A stretch of DNA of 64,000 nucleotides. Origin: Massilia oculi. GTDB taxonomy: Bacteria; Pseudomonadota; Gammaproteobacteria; Burkholderiales; Burkholderiaceae_D. Below are positions 13,949-24,423 of the stretch, one piece after another; position 1 is the first letter of the stretch, and each line of letters starts with the position of its first letter. The stretch spans positions 124,001 to 188,000 of the forward strand of contig NZ_CP029343.1 of assembly GCF_003143515.1 (NCBI RefSeq), given 5' to 3'. Made by a program: the position numbers and the translations under genes. The notes under the pieces are model-generated. The model saw only the letters and a list, made by a program, of their open reading frames with translations, was not told the DNA's origin and ran no database searches.

Positions 13949-15251
13949 CGAGCATATCACGGCATGTTCGCTGGCGTCCTCGGAAAAACCGCCGGCGATG
14001 ATAGCGGTGTTTTGGAATCACCCACTACCGCCACAGCGACGAAAAATTGCGGCTATGCCTCTGACAGCTCATCCCCTGCAACGATATCTCATTGAAATGG
14101 GTCGCCCGAGCGGACGGCTTCACGCAACAGCAAAGCTGGAAATCAACGGATCGCGGTCGACGGGTGTTGCGTTCAAAACCGGCGCATGCGCAACACTCGG
14201 TGGAAATTTGCGAACGCAACACGGATCGATGGAATATTCGATATTCAAGAATATGGATGCACGCAACACCACCCCAAAACTACCAAGAATGCGAAGTAAG
14301 GCCGACGAGCTCGCCGACCGTCTGATCTACCCGAACTTGCAATAGCCATCTGAAGCAAAGCTGTCAGACGCCGCTCTCCGCATCTGTCTCACAAACTTGC
14401 TTCCAACCGCTTCCAGAAAATGCGTTGGGCCATTCGCTGGACGTGCTGTACGCGCGCGCGGCCGTTTCCCAGCCTCACCCTACCGCATCCTGCGCTCGAC
14501 CAGTTGTGCCTCGAGCACGGATGCCTGCGCCTCGACGGCCTGCAGCTGCTCGACTTTCTTCGCCTGGTTGCGGCTGGCTTCGCGTTAAAGATGCGGAGCC
14601 TGCTCGACCGAACCCATTTCCGTCGCGAGCGCGGCCGCCTCGTTGTTCAACCGCGTCAATTCCTCCTGCTTGTAGGACGCCGCGATAATGGACAATGTGC
14701 GCGCACTCGGCGGCCACGACGTACGCAGTGGCGGCTTCCTGTATCGCCCATCGACCGGCGCACGTGACGTCAACGAGCTGATCGACCCAGCGTTAGGCTA
14801 CACAATGCCTATCCGCAGGCGGTTAACGACCGTCAGCAAATCATGGGACTCGGCTGCAAGGAATTGTCGTGCCGGCCGGTACTACAGGATCCTCTGAGCC
14901 ACCAGGCGGAAGCTTCGCACGGGACCTCCACCGTCGACGCGATCCTGAAGAAGCGCGAACTACAGTAACTGTCACTCCTGAAGTTCCGAAATCGCCGCAC
15001 TGCCCGCCTGACGCTCGCTAATAAGCAATCCTGCATCTGCGGGAGTGGCCATACAGTATATTCCGCCACTCGAGAAGATACGGTAAGCGCTCTAATTGAC
15101 ACTGCAGCAGTGGCGATTTTAGTGAGACATTGGCGCCGCAGGCCGAGACCAAGAACCTGGTTCGGTGACGGCTTTCCTCTGCACAAGCAGCGTGCAATTG
15201 TAAGTGCGCCTTAACCCCATCCTTCCTGGCTAGCGAATTCGCAGGATCCAG
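13949..15251. other. Gene-poor stretch with coding debris
   Basis: No convincing intact gene is seen. The plus strand has an open frame at 13908-14345 with an unfamiliar product; it is not called. On the minus strand, 14773-14460 encodes a coiled-coil-like piece (EELTRLNNEAAALATEMGS), a stop, then REASRNQAKKVEQLQAVEAQ, another stop, and so on; this is a broken gene of unknown family. Around 14160-14275 the word CGCAACAC and its inverse recur four times (for example TTGCGAACGCAA), source unknown. The stretch probably marks the decayed border between the island and the core chromosome. Confidence 0.5.
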
Positions 15252-15665
15252 TCACGCACTTGCCGGCGGAATGAAGGCCGACAGCTTCACCTGATTAAAC
15301 TCCCGCAACAAGGCGCCTGCCGCCTGCGCCATCGCCACCTCGAGCGCGCTATTGATTGCGTGCTCCTGAGCACAACCCGGATGATCGACATTCGCGCCGA
15401 TGGCGAAGATCACCGGTTCCTCGAGCGCCTGGTACACATCCAGCACCGTGATGCTGTCCGGATCCGCCGCCAGCACCCAGCCGCCATTGCGGCCAGCCGT
15501 CGACCGCACATAACCCGCATCGCGCAAACCGCCCATCATGCGGCGTACCAGGACAGGATTGGTGTCCAGCATCACGGCCAGCTCCTCCGAACTCGTCGCT
15601 CCCTTGCGTCCGTGTATATGAGCCAGCGCATGCAGCATGCGCGCCAGCCGAAAGTCAGCTCTCAT
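15252..15665 (-). CDS. Rrf2 family transcriptional regulator
   Basis: The product is 137 aa from ATG 15665, with AGGAGG six bases upstream. The winged helix is typical of Rrf2: MRADFRLARMLHALAHIHGR, then SSEELAVMLDTNPVLVRRMM, then LRDAGYVRSTAGRNGGWVLA and the wing. Only one cysteine (HPGCAQ) lies in the sensor region, so a three-Cys Fe-S cluster as in IscR is unlikely. It belongs with the YwnA-like members. It probably represses a nearby or divergent gene; the target is not known. Confidence 0.85.
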   Translation of the reverse strand: MRADFRLARMLHALAHIHGRKGATSSEELAVMLDTNPVLVRRMMGGLRDAGYVRSTAGRNGGWVLAADPDSITVLDVYQALEEPVIFAIGANVDHPGCAQEHAINSALEVAMAQAAGALLREFNQVKLSAFIPPASA

Positions 15666-15992
15666 CGATATCCTCCTGACGCAAGGATACCGCAACTTCG
15701 AAAGTATCGGTATAGGGATGGGCAATCGCCACTGCAGGAGTTTCGTTCTCGGCGATGCATTGCAATGCCCCGCCCTCGCCTGGTCGCATTGGTTGTCGAC
15801 CACCATCCCTTGGTGGCCTATGTCTCTTGTGTTGGCTCTGCCGAAGTTCGCGACTTTTCGGATCAATTGCATGTGGATTAGCTTCGTTGGTTAGTTACGT
15901 TTTTTGAGGGGCGTGAAGATAGTAAGAACACCAGCTTCATCAGCAGCTTTGGCACACAAGATTGTTGCAGCCCAGTATTTAATAACCGACAA

Positions 15993-16006
15993 TGATTGCG
16001 CAATCA
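15993..16006. promoter_or_regulatory. Palindromic operator candidate upstream of GH43 gene
   Basis: TGATTGCGCAATCA is a perfect 14-bp palindrome with a central CG, as in LacI-family operators, located 77 bp before the GH43 start. The 11-mer AATGATTGCGC recurs upstream of the TonB-dependent receptor at 53390-53400. The rest of the 417-bp gap 15666-16082 shows no gene. Confidence 0.45.
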
Positions 16007-16082
16007 ATTTGTGTCGCTCCCTTGCCGATCCGAGCTCGCCCTACTAGGCCTGCCATGCAAGGGCAACTTTTTCGAGGTCATC

Positions 16083-17786
16083 ATGATTTCTCTACGCACC
16101 CTGGCGGGCATCGCTTCGCTGGTCGGACTGGCGGCCTGCTCGGCTCCGGGCAGCCAGACCGGCGCCAACGGCGTATCGGCCGCAGCAGCCCTCTTCGAGC
16201 GCTTCAGCTACGAAGGCCGAGCGCAAGAAACGGCAACGCCCACCGCCTCCCAATACCGCAACCCGATCCTGTCCGGCTACTACCCCGACCCGTCCGTGCT
16301 GCGCGCGGAGGATGACTATTACCTGATCAACTCGTCGTTCACGAACTTCCCCGGCCTGCCGCTGTTCCACTCGCGCGACCTGAGCACCTGGACCCAGATC
16401 GCCAACGTGATCACCCGTCCCTCGCAGGCGAATTTCCAGGGCCTGCGCTCGTCACGCGGCATTTATGCCCCCGACATTTCGCACCACAAGGGCGTCTTCT
16501 ACGTGGTCACCACCTGCGTCGATTGCGGCGGCAATATGGTCATGACGGCGTCCAAACCGGAAGGCCCCTGGTCCGAGCCTGTCAAACTGGCGTTCGGCGG
16601 CATCGATCCTTCGCTGTTCTGGGATACGGATGGCAAGGTTTACCTGGTCGGCAACGACGCGCCGGCCGAACAGCCCCGATACGATGGCCACCGCGCCATC
16701 TGGGTCCAGGAATTCGATCCTGCCGCCCTGGCCGTCAAGGGCGAGCGCACCCTGCTGGTCAATGGCGGCGTCGACATCGCGGCCAAGCCGAGCTGGATCG
16801 AAGGCCCGCACATCTTCCGCCGCGGCGCCTACTACTATCTGATCGCCGCCGAAGGCGGCACCGGCGACAACCACTCCCAGGTGGTGTTCCGCTCGGCCAG
16901 CGTGCGCGGCCCGTTCACGCCTTACCCGCACAATCCTATCCTCAGTCAGCGCAAGCTCGATCCGGCGCGCCCGAACCCGGTGACGTCGGCCGGCCATGCC
17001 AAGTTCGTCCAGACCCCGGATGGACAATGGTGGGCCACCTTCCTGGCCACCCGCCCCTACCGCGACGGCTTGTACAACATCGGACGCGAGACCTTCCTGC
17101 TGCCCGTCAGCTGGAAGGACGACTGGCCGATGGTACTGGAGGACGGCAAGCCGATTCCCTTCGTCGCCGCGCGGCCGGCGTTGCCGGCGCAGGCGCGCCC
17201 CGCGTTGCCACTCTCCGGCGACTTCGCCTATGTCGACGAATTCGACGCCGCACGCCTGTCCGACGCCTGGATCGGCGTGCGCACGCCGGCGGCGCCGTTC
17301 CACCGGCTGGAAGCGGGCCGCCTGGTGCTCGAGCCGCGCGGTCGGCTTGGCGATCTGGACGGCACGCCGGCCTTTCTTGCGCGCCGCCAGCAGCACCACA
17401 TCGCCACGGTCGGCACCAGCCTGCGCTTTCGTCCCGTCCGTGAAGGCGACCGCGCCGGACTGGTGGCTTACCAGAGCGATGCTTCGCACCTGTTCTATGG
17501 CGTGACCCGGATGGGCCAGCGCAATGTGCTGGCCCTGACCAAGCGCGCCAAGTCCGACGCCGACAGCCTGCTGGCCAGCGTACCGGTGAGCGATGACGCG
17601 ATCGACCTCGAGATCCGCATCGACGGTGGCCGCATGGACTTCTTCTACACTGCCGGCGGCGTGCGGCGCGAACTGCGCTCCGGCGTCGATGCAAGCTTCC
17701 TGTCGACCAGCAAGGCCGGCGGATTCACCGGCACGATCATCGGCCCGTATGTCTGGCGCGCCGACGGTGCGGATGCGCCGTATTGA
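16083..17786 (+). CDS. Glycoside hydrolase family 43 (beta-xylosidase / arabinofuranosidase), lipoprotein
   Basis: The product is 567 aa from ATG 16083, with GAGG upstream. A signal peptide ends in a lipobox (LAAC), so it is likely anchored in a membrane facing the periplasm or outside. The GH43 five-blade propeller shows the catalytic base in GYYPDPSVLR, the pKa-modulating Asp in GGIDPSLFWD and the acid Glu in WIEGPHIFRR. A C-terminal beta-sandwich (from about residue 380) is typical of the xylosidase subgroup. It probably removes xylose or arabinose from xylan oligosaccharides. It is followed by a GH2 gene on the same strand. Confidence 0.85.
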   Translation: MISLRTLAGIASLVGLAACSAPGSQTGANGVSAAAALFERFSYEGRAQETATPTASQYRNPILSGYYPDPSVLRAEDDYYLINSSFTNFPGLPLFHSRDLSTWTQIANVITRPSQANFQGLRSSRGIYAPDISHHKGVFYVVTTCVDCGGNMVMTASKPEGPWSEPVKLAFGGIDPSLFWDTDGKVYLVGNDAPAEQPRYDGHRAIWVQEFDPAALAVKGERTLLVNGGVDIAAKPSWIEGPHIFRRGAYYYLIAAEGGTGDNHSQVVFRSASVRGPFTPYPHNPILSQRKLDPARPNPVTSAGHAKFVQTPDGQWWATFLATRPYRDGLYNIGRETFLLPVSWKDDWPMVLEDGKPIPFVAARPALPAQARPALPLSGDFAYVDEFDAARLSDAWIGVRTPAAPFHRLEAGRLVLEPRGRLGDLDGTPAFLARRQQHHIATVGTSLRFRPVREGDRAGLVAYQSDASHLFYGVTRMGQRNVLALTKRAKSDADSLLASVPVSDDAIDLEIRIDGGRMDFFYTAGGVRRELRSGVDASFLSTSKAGGFTGTIIGPYVWRADGADAPY

Positions 17787-17836
17787 TGAGTCCCCAGTCT
17801 CCTGGTCGCAGCTGGAACTGCGGCCAAGGTTATTCC

Positions 17837-17851
17837 TAACAAATTTTGTTA
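17837..17851. promoter_or_regulatory. 15-bp palindrome before the GH2 gene
   Basis: TAACAAATTTTGTTA is a perfect palindrome around a central T (7-bp arms), 81 bp before the GH2 start and 50 bp behind the GH43 stop. No T run follows, so an operator is more likely than a terminator. The regulator is unknown. Confidence 0.35.
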
Positions 17852-17931
17852 TGCGCTACCATTTTAAGTTTAGCAATGGTAGGCTTGCCGGACAACGTGC
17901 AGGAAGCATAACAATATCCATAGGAGGAGAC

Positions 17932-20762
17932 TTGGACCGACATCCGCCAACATTCAGCGCAGGCATGCCCGCGCCCCGCGCAGTCACGGCCGCTTGCCTG
18001 CTGGCCGCGACGCTCGGCGCAACACTGGCCATGGTGCCGGCTGCCGCGCAGCAGGCGACCCGATCATCCGCGCCGGCAACGCAGCCCGAAGGCCGCCAGC
18101 GCATCGGCTTCAACGAGGGCTGGCGCTTCACCCTGGGCGATCCGGGCGGCGATTCGGCGCCCTACCTGTACGACGTGCGCCCCGAGGTCGGGAAGTCGGC
18201 CGACGGCAAGGACGCCGACGCCAGGCCCGACCAGGCGGTCCAGGTCGAGCGCAGCGGCGTTGCCCTGCTCAAACCATGGATCCTCCCGAGCGGAAACGCC
18301 TTCATCAAGGATCCGGCGCGCCGCCACGCGCGGCCGGCGCTTGACCCGGCCATCGATGCGCCGTTCGCGCGCCTGGGGTTCGACGACAGCGCCTGGACCC
18401 AGGTGCGCCTGCCGCACGACTGGGCGATCGCCGGCCCGTTCCTGGAAACCGGGCCGTATGGCGGCATGGGCCGTCTCAAGACCTGGGGCCCGGCGTGGTA
18501 CCGCAAGACGCTCGAGCTGAGCGCGGCCGACCACGGCAAGCAGATCTACCTCGACGTCGACGGCGCCATGGCCTACGCCAGCGTCTGGGTCAACGGCCGC
18601 CTGGCCGGCGGCTGGCCCTATGGCTACAACTCGTTCCGCATCGACCTCACCCCTTACGTGACGCCGGGCGCCAGCAACCAGGTGGCGATCCGCCTCGACA
18701 ACACACCCGAATCGGCCCGCTGGTATCCTGGCGCGGGCCTGTACCGCAACGTCTGGATCACCAAGACGGCGCCGCTGCACGTCGGCCAGTGGGGCGTCCA
18801 GGTCACGACGCCGCGGGTGTCGAAGGAATCGGCCCAGGTGGCCTGGCGCGTCACCCTCGACAACAAGGGCACGGCGCCGGTCAAGGCCGATGTGGTCACC
18901 GAACTCTTTGTGCTCGACGCCCAGGGCAGGCCGACCGGCAAGCCGGTAGCAACCGTGACGTCTCCCGCATCGACGGTCGCGCCGGGCGCCAGTGCCAGCG
19001 TGGACGGTAACGCGACGCTGGCCAAGCCGCGCCTGTGGGGCCCGCTGCCGACCCAGCAGCCCAACCGCTACCTGGCGGTGACGACGGTGCGCCAGGATGG
19101 CCGCGTCGTCGACCGCGTCGAGACGCCGTTCGGCATCCGCACGCTGCGCTTCGACGCCAAGGAAGGCGTCTTCGTCAACGGCGAGAAGATCGTGCTGCGC
19201 GGCGTGAACAACCACCATGACCTCGGCGCGCTCGGCGCCGCCTTCAACGTGCGCGCGGCCGAACGCCAGCTCGAACTGCTGCAGGAAATGGGCGCCAACG
19301 CCCTGCGCCTGGCCCACAATCCGCCCGACCCACAACTCCTGGCCCTCACCGACCGCATGGGCATCCTGGTGGTGGACGAGGTATTCGACTCCTGGCAGCG
19401 CAAGAAGACGCCGCTCGACTTCCACCTGATCTTCGACGACTGGCACGAGCAGGACCTGCGCTCCATGATCCGGCGCGACCGCAACCACCCGTCGATCATC
19501 ATGTGGAGCATCGGGAACGAAGTCGGCGAGCAGTACACCGGCAAGGAAGGCGCCGAGCTCGCGCGCCGCCTGCACGGGATCGCGCGCGACGAAGACCCGA
19601 GCCGGCCGACCACCCTGTCCATGAACTACGCCAAGCCGCACATGCCGCTGCCGGCCGAGGTGGACATCATCAGCCTGAACTACCAGGGCGAAGGCATCCG
19701 CCAGGATCCTGAGTTCGAGGGCACCGACCGTATCCGCACGCCGCCGCAATATCCCGGCTTCCACCAGGCCTTCCCGGACAAGGTGATCCTCACCAGCGAA
19801 TCGGCGTCGGCGTTCAGCAGCCGCGGCGTCTATTTCTTCCCCGTCCATCCCGCCAACAGCTCGATCGTGCGCGATGGCCGCGGGGCGACTCGACACTGCA
19901 GCAAGTGAGCTCCTACGAACTGTATGCCGTCGATTTCGGCTCATCGGCCGACAAGGTATTCGCCTCGCTCGACCGCCATCCCTATGTCGCCGGCGAATTC
20001 GTCTGGACCGGCTTCGACTACCTGGGCGAGCCGACGCCGTACTATGGCGCGCGCAGCTCCTATACCGGCATCCTCGACCTGGCCGGCTTCAAGAAAGACC
20101 GCTTCTGGCTGTACCAGTCGCGCTGGCGGCCAAGCCTCAAGATGGCCCACATCCTGCCCCACTGGACCTGGCCGGATCGGGTTGGCCAGGTCACGCCGGT
20201 GCACGTGTTCACCTCGGGCGACGAAGCCGAGCTGTTCGTCAACGGCAAGTCGCAGGGCCGCAAGAAGAAGGCACCGTTCACCTACCGCCTGCGCTGGGAC
20301 GATGTCAGGTACGAGCCGGGCGAGGTGCGCGTGGTGAGCTACAAGGCCGGCAAGGAATGGGCGCGCGCATCGGTCCGGACCGCGGGCGAGGCGGCCGCGC
20401 TGCAGGCCAGCGCCGACCGCGCGACGATCGACGGCGATGGCCGCGACCTGTCCTTCGTCACCGTGCGCATCGCCGACAAGGCCGGCATCGATGTGCCCCG
20501 CAGCATGCAGCGGGTGCGCTTCACGGTCGAGGGTCCGGGCGAACTGGTGGCCACCGACAACGGCGATCCGACCAGCTTCGAGCCGTTCCCGTCGCCTGAG
20601 CGCGCCGCCTTCAACGGACTGGTGCTGGGCATTGTGCGCGCCAAGCCGGGCGCCAGCGGCCCGATCACGGTGCGGGTGACGGCCGACGGCCTGGCGCCGG
20701 CGTCGGTCACGCTGCAGGCAAGGCCGGCGGATAAGGCGATCGAGACCCACCAGCGGCCGTAA
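17932..20762 (+). pseudogene. GH2 beta-galactosidase-like enzyme, frameshifted
   Basis: The gene encodes a GH2 enzyme of about 940 residues in two frames. A TTG start at 17932 behind AGGAGG is preferred; ATG 17965 is the alternative. A signal peptide is followed by the GH2 sugar-binding and immunoglobulin-like domains, then the barrel with the acid/base Glu in MWSIGNEVGEQ and the nucleophile Glu in ILTSESASA. The first frame ends at 19908. The rest (SSYELYAVDFGSSADKVFAS, a DUF4982-like and a C-terminal domain) is in another frame from about 19886. One missing G in the GGGG run 19882-19885 restores the frame. It is either a real mutation or a sequencing error. Confidence 0.85.
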
Positions 20763-20776
20763 TCGTCGCCCTGGCG

Positions 20777-20934
20777 TCAAGCCCCTTGCGCGTCGATCGG
20801 CAGCGGCGCGTCGGGCGCCACCAGTCCTGGTTCGCGCAGCGCATGCCAGAAGGCGGGCGGGGTGTCGGCCTGCAGCGCCAGCTGGTCTTCGGCCACCCGC
20901 GCTGGACGACGCGCGCCGGGCAGCGCCGCCGCGC
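20777..20934 (-). pseudogene. Aldo/keto reductase C-terminal fragment
   Basis: Minus-strand translation gives AAALPGARRPARVAEDQLAL, followed by PPAFWHALREPGLVAPDAPL and a stop. The first part matches the conserved C-terminal end of aldo/keto reductases (I-P-G-A-R-x-x-x-x-x-x-x-N/D). The rest of the enzyme is absent; upstream is the intact CGNR gene. This is a leftover of a deletion. Confidence 0.6.
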
Positions 20935-20936
20935 TG

Positions 20937-21530
20937 TCAGGCCGCGGCGCGGGTCCTCTTGCGGAATTCGGCCGCCTTGTGCCGGTTGCCACACAGCGCC
21001 ATGCTGCACCAGCGACGGCGATGCGATTTGGTCCGGTCATAGAACCACAGCACGCAATCGGGGTGCTCGCACTGTCGCACGTATTCGAACTGCCCGTTGG
21101 CCAGCAGCTCCGCCACCGACTCGGCCACCTGCCCCAGCGCCTGTCGCGGCGACGGCGTGGAACGCCGCCGCCTGAGCAGCGGACCGTCCTCGCTCCACTC
21201 CAGCACCGGCGCCGACTGCATCGCCGCCAGGTAACGGTTGATCCGCTCCGGATTGCCCCGCTCCCCCTGCTTGCGCCGCTCGACCAGCTCGCGCGCGATC
21301 GCCCTCAGCTCCCTGGCGTCCCATAGCAGGGCATCCCCGGCTTCGCCGTCGCCAGGTGGGCCGACATCGATGCCGCAGCGCTCCAGCCAGCGCAGCACAT
21401 CATCGCCGCTGCGCCAGAAATCGACGTACTGCTCACCGCGACCCGCTTCCGTATTGAGCAGGTCGAGCGCCGGATGATCACCCACGAGCAGCGGCTCGGT
21501 CAGGGCGGCTTCCTGTTTGTTGTGGGACAT
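20937..21530 (-). CDS. ABATE / CGNR zinc finger regulator
   Basis: The product is 197 aa. The N-terminal ABATE domain (LLVGDHPALDLLNTEAGRGE) is followed by a C-terminal CGNR zinc finger: CEHPDCVLWFYDRTKSHRRR, then WCSMALCGNRHKAAEFRKR. The family acts as one-component regulators that sense a small molecule with the N-terminal domain. It is transcribed away from the hydrolase at 21665, with a 134-bp gap between them, so it may control that divergent gene. Confidence 0.9.
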   Translation of the reverse strand: MSHNKQEAALTEPLLVGDHPALDLLNTEAGRGEQYVDFWRSGDDVLRWLERCGIDVGPPGDGEAGDALLWDARELRAIARELVERRKQGERGNPERINRYLAAMQSAPVLEWSEDGPLLRRRRSTPSPRQALGQVAESVAELLANGQFEYVRQCEHPDCVLWFYDRTKSHRRRWCSMALCGNRHKAAEFRKRTRAAA

Positions 21531-21664
21531 GGTCTTCCTTTCGCAATAACCATCAACATTATACTTGAACGGTTACAGAAAGCGTGCCATACTGGGCCAC
21601 ATAACCTCTTATGGCAAGTTTTAAAGGTTACTCGAATAACCCCATCTCATACAGGGAGCCCATC

Positions 21665-22615
21665 ATGAAAAGCATTCTGAACCCACTGTTCATGGCCGCC
21701 GCGATCGGCAGCGCCGGCGCCGCCCAGGCAGCCGCCCAGGCAAATGACAACGCGCCCGCCGTGCGCTACGACACGGTCCAGGTCAAGGGCGTCGACGTGT
21801 TCTTCCGCGAAGCCGGTCCGAAGGACGCGCCCGCCGTGCTGCTGCTGCACGGCTTCGGCGCCTCTTCGCACATGTTCCGCGACCTGATTCCGCAGCTGGC
21901 CGGCGGCTACCGCGTGATCGCGCCCGACCTGCCCGGCTTCGGCCTGACGCGCGCGGACAAGTCGTTCAAGTACACCTTCGACAACCTGGCCGACGTGATC
22001 GATGCCTTCACCACCGCCAGGGGCCTGCAGCGCTATGCGATCTATGTGTTCGACTATGGCGCGCCGGTGGGCTGGCGCCTGGCGGTGCGCCATCCCGAAA
22101 AGATCACGGCGATCGTGAGCCAGAACGGCAATGCCTACGAGGAGGGGCTGAGCCCCGGCTGGGCGCCGATGCGGGCCGCCTGGGCCGATCCGACGCCGGC
22201 GAACCGGGAAGCGCTGCGCAAGTTCAATACCCTGGACATGCTCAAGTGGCAATACGTCGAGGGCGTGAAGGACACGTCGACCGTGGCGCCCGACGGTTAC
22301 CTGCTGGCCCACGAGGCGATCGAGCGCATCGGCGTCGACCCGCAGATGGACTTGCTGGTTGACTACGGCCAGAACATCAAGCAATACGCGCAGCTGCACG
22401 CCTACTTCCGCCAGCACCAGCCGCCGCTGCTTGCCATCTGGGGCAAGAACGATCCCTTCTTCCTGCCGCCCGGCGCCGAAGCCTTCAAGCGCGACAATCC
22501 GAAGGCGGAAGTGCGCTTCCTCGACACCGGCCACTTCGCGATCGAGACCCATGGCGCCGAGATCGCGCAGGCCATGCGCGCCTTCCTGGACCGCCACCTG
22601 GGTGCAGGCAAGTAA
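21665..22615 (+). CDS. Secreted alpha/beta hydrolase, haloalkane dehalogenase-like
   Basis: The product is 316 aa from ATG 21665 (GGGAG upstream). A signal peptide (AAAIGSAGAAQAAAQA) is followed by an alpha/beta fold: oxyanion motif LLLHGFGASSHMFRDL; nucleophile elbow VFDYGAPVGWRLA with Asp as nucleophile (dehalogenase and epoxide-hydrolase type, not Ser); Asn/Asp region GKNDPF; His in DTGHFAIE. The natural substrate is unknown. Export to the periplasm is likely. It is divergent from the CGNR regulator. Confidence 0.85.
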   Translation: MKSILNPLFMAAAIGSAGAAQAAAQANDNAPAVRYDTVQVKGVDVFFREAGPKDAPAVLLLHGFGASSHMFRDLIPQLAGGYRVIAPDLPGFGLTRADKSFKYTFDNLADVIDAFTTARGLQRYAIYVFDYGAPVGWRLAVRHPEKITAIVSQNGNAYEEGLSPGWAPMRAAWADPTPANREALRKFNTLDMLKWQYVEGVKDTSTVAPDGYLLAHEAIERIGVDPQMDLLVDYGQNIKQYAQLHAYFRQHQPPLLAIWGKNDPFFLPPGAEAFKRDNPKAEVRFLDTGHFAIETHGAEIAQAMRAFLDRHLGAGK

Positions 22616-22732
22616 GCCCACGACCCGGCGCCGGACGCCGGCCGCGTAGCCGGTGGCCAACTCGCCGCATGCGCCCTGGCCCTGGCCCTGCCAGTCCTTC
22701 CGGCCGGCCTCCCGCGCCGGCCAGGCGCTCCC

Positions 22733-23191
22733 CTATCCCGCCGTCGTTCGGCAGGCTTCCAGCACCTTCAGCTGCTGCGCACGCATGAAGCTGCTGCAGA
22801 TCAGGATCTCGCGCATCAGATAGACCAGGCCGACGATCAGCGCCAGCATGCCGCCCACGAAGCACAGGGCGATGTACTGGTCGAGCGGCAGGTCGGTGGT
22901 ATCTCCCAGGAACAGCATCGCGATCACGACGCAGATCAGCAGCCCGCAGAGAGTGCTGGCGGCGATGCCGACGTTGATCAGATGGGCCCGGTGATACAGG
23001 CTGAGCAGTTCACCCTTGCATTCATTGTCGGGATCGGCCTTGAGGCGGTCTTCCAGCACCCGGCTGCGGTCGATCAGTCGACCCAGCCGGTTGGTCAGCA
23101 CGATCAGCATCGTGCCCACCCCGGCCAGCAGGAATACCGGCGCGATCGCCAGCTGGATGGCTTCGCCGATGTCGCTGAGCTGAAGGTTCAT
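22733..23191 (-). CDS. DUF2721 membrane protein
   Basis: The product is 152 aa starting MNLQLSDIGEAIQLAIAPVF. A first hydrophobic helix is followed by a charged loop (RLGRLIDRSRVLEDRL) that is the hallmark of DUF2721, then two long transmembrane helices (residues 70-92 and 105-128) and a short tail. The function of the family is unknown. The start is the internal ATG; an upstream ATG at 23233 is possible but lacks a ribosome-binding site. It stands alone. Confidence 0.85.
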   Translation of the reverse strand: MNLQLSDIGEAIQLAIAPVFLLAGVGTMLIVLTNRLGRLIDRSRVLEDRLKADPDNECKGELLSLYHRAHLINVGIAASTLCGLLICVVIAMLFLGDTTDLPLDQYIALCFVGGMLALIVGLVYLMREILICSSFMRAQQLKVLEACRTTAG

Positions 23192-23394
23192 GGGAACGGC
23201 GTGGTAACGGACATGCGGCAAGTGTAGCAGCATGGCACGTCACGTCGCTTTTCGTCTCCTACTTGTCGGAGAAGGAGGTCGGCCGTTGTTATCGCAACTC
23301 CAGGAATGCCATTTAAACCCGCGCGCTTTGCCGCGTGCCGGACAAGCTAAACGTTGAGCAAGTGGTACGATGAAATTTTTGCAAGACACTTGCT

Positions 23395-24423
23395 ATGCAT
23401 TCCGACCTACCCTCTACCGGCGCGTCCCTCGCGGCACGCCTGCGCGCGGCGCTCCTGTCCCTGCAGGATGCCCCGCCAGCGGCCGCGTTGAATCGGCTCG
23501 TCACCTTGCGCCTGGACCGCCTGCCGCTGCCCGGCCACGGCGCCACGCTCGAACGCTGGCGCGCGCTGGCGGCCGTGGGCGCCCACGACCTCGCGCTCGC
23601 CAAGCTGTACGAAGGCCATGCCGACGCCCTGGCCATCCTCCATGAGGCTGGCGCCCATGGCGGCGCCGACGACGCGCTCTGGGCCACCTGGTGCGCCGAG
23701 CCGCCCAATGCGCGCCTGGCGCTTTCCCCCGACAGCCATGGAGGGCTGCGCCTCGACGGGCGCAAGGCCTGGTGCTCGGGCGCGCGCGACGTCACCCACG
23801 CCGTGGTGAGCTGCTGGGATCCGGACGGCGCCGCGATGCTGGCGGCGGTCGATCTGCGCCAGGCCGGCGTCACGGTGACCGGCGATGGCTGGAACGCGGT
23901 CGGCATGGCGAACAGCGGCAGCGTCGACATGCTCTTCGATGGGGTTCAGGCCCGGGCGCTGGGTGGCCCGGGATTCTATGTCGAACGCGCCGGTTTCTGG
24001 CACGGCGGCGCCGGTGTCGCGGCTTGCTGGTACGGCGCCGCGACCCGTCTCGCCGACGCCCTGCGCGAACGCGTGGCCGGCCGCGGCGATCCTCACCGCC
24101 TCGCGCAACTGGGCGAAGCGGCGGTGGCGCTGCAGGCAAGCGCCGCGCTGATGCGCGAAGCCGCGGCGCGGATCGACCGCACACCGCAAGCCAACGCGAT
24201 GGGCGACGCCCTGTCGGTACGCCTGAGCGTCGAAGCCAGCGCCGGCCTGGTGCTGGGCGCGGCCGGGCGCGCGCTGGGCGCCGGGCCGCTGTGCAAGGAC
24301 GGGGCGCTGGCGCGGCTGTACGCCGACCTGCCGGTCTTCATGCGCCAGAGCCACGCCGAACGCGACCTCGAAGCGGTCGGTCGTCTCGTCAGCGAGTCGG
24401 GAGCGTCGCCATGGACGCTGTAG
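23395..24423 (+). CDS. Acyl-CoA dehydrogenase-like protein
   Basis: The product is 342 aa. The central part has acyl-CoA dehydrogenase features: LRLDGRKAWCSGARDVTHAV resembles the flavin-binding beta domain (G-x-K-x-W/F-I/C-T-N/S-G), and the helical C-terminus has the usual ADALRERVAGR layout. It is shorter than standard enzymes (about 380 aa) and the start of the helical N-terminal domain is reduced, so it may act on an unusual substrate. It overlaps the next gene by 13 bp and heads a four-gene operon. Confidence 0.75.
   Translation: MHSDLPSTGASLAARLRAALLSLQDAPPAAALNRLVTLRLDRLPLPGHGATLERWRALAAVGAHDLALAKLYEGHADALAILHEAGAHGGADDALWATWCAEPPNARLALSPDSHGGLRLDGRKAWCSGARDVTHAVVSCWDPDGAAMLAAVDLRQAGVTVTGDGWNAVGMANSGSVDMLFDGVQARALGGPGFYVERAGFWHGGAGVAACWYGAATRLADALRERVAGRGDPHRLAQLGEAAVALQASAALMREAAARIDRTPQANAMGDALSVRLSVEASAGLVLGAAGRALGAGPLCKDGALARLYADLPVFMRQSHAERDLEAVGRLVSESGASPWTL

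Noticed and set aside
13908..14345. 145-aa plus-strand gene
   Set aside because: No ribosome-binding site, no recognised domain, runs through a terminator and a cluster of repeated words; left as uncalled.
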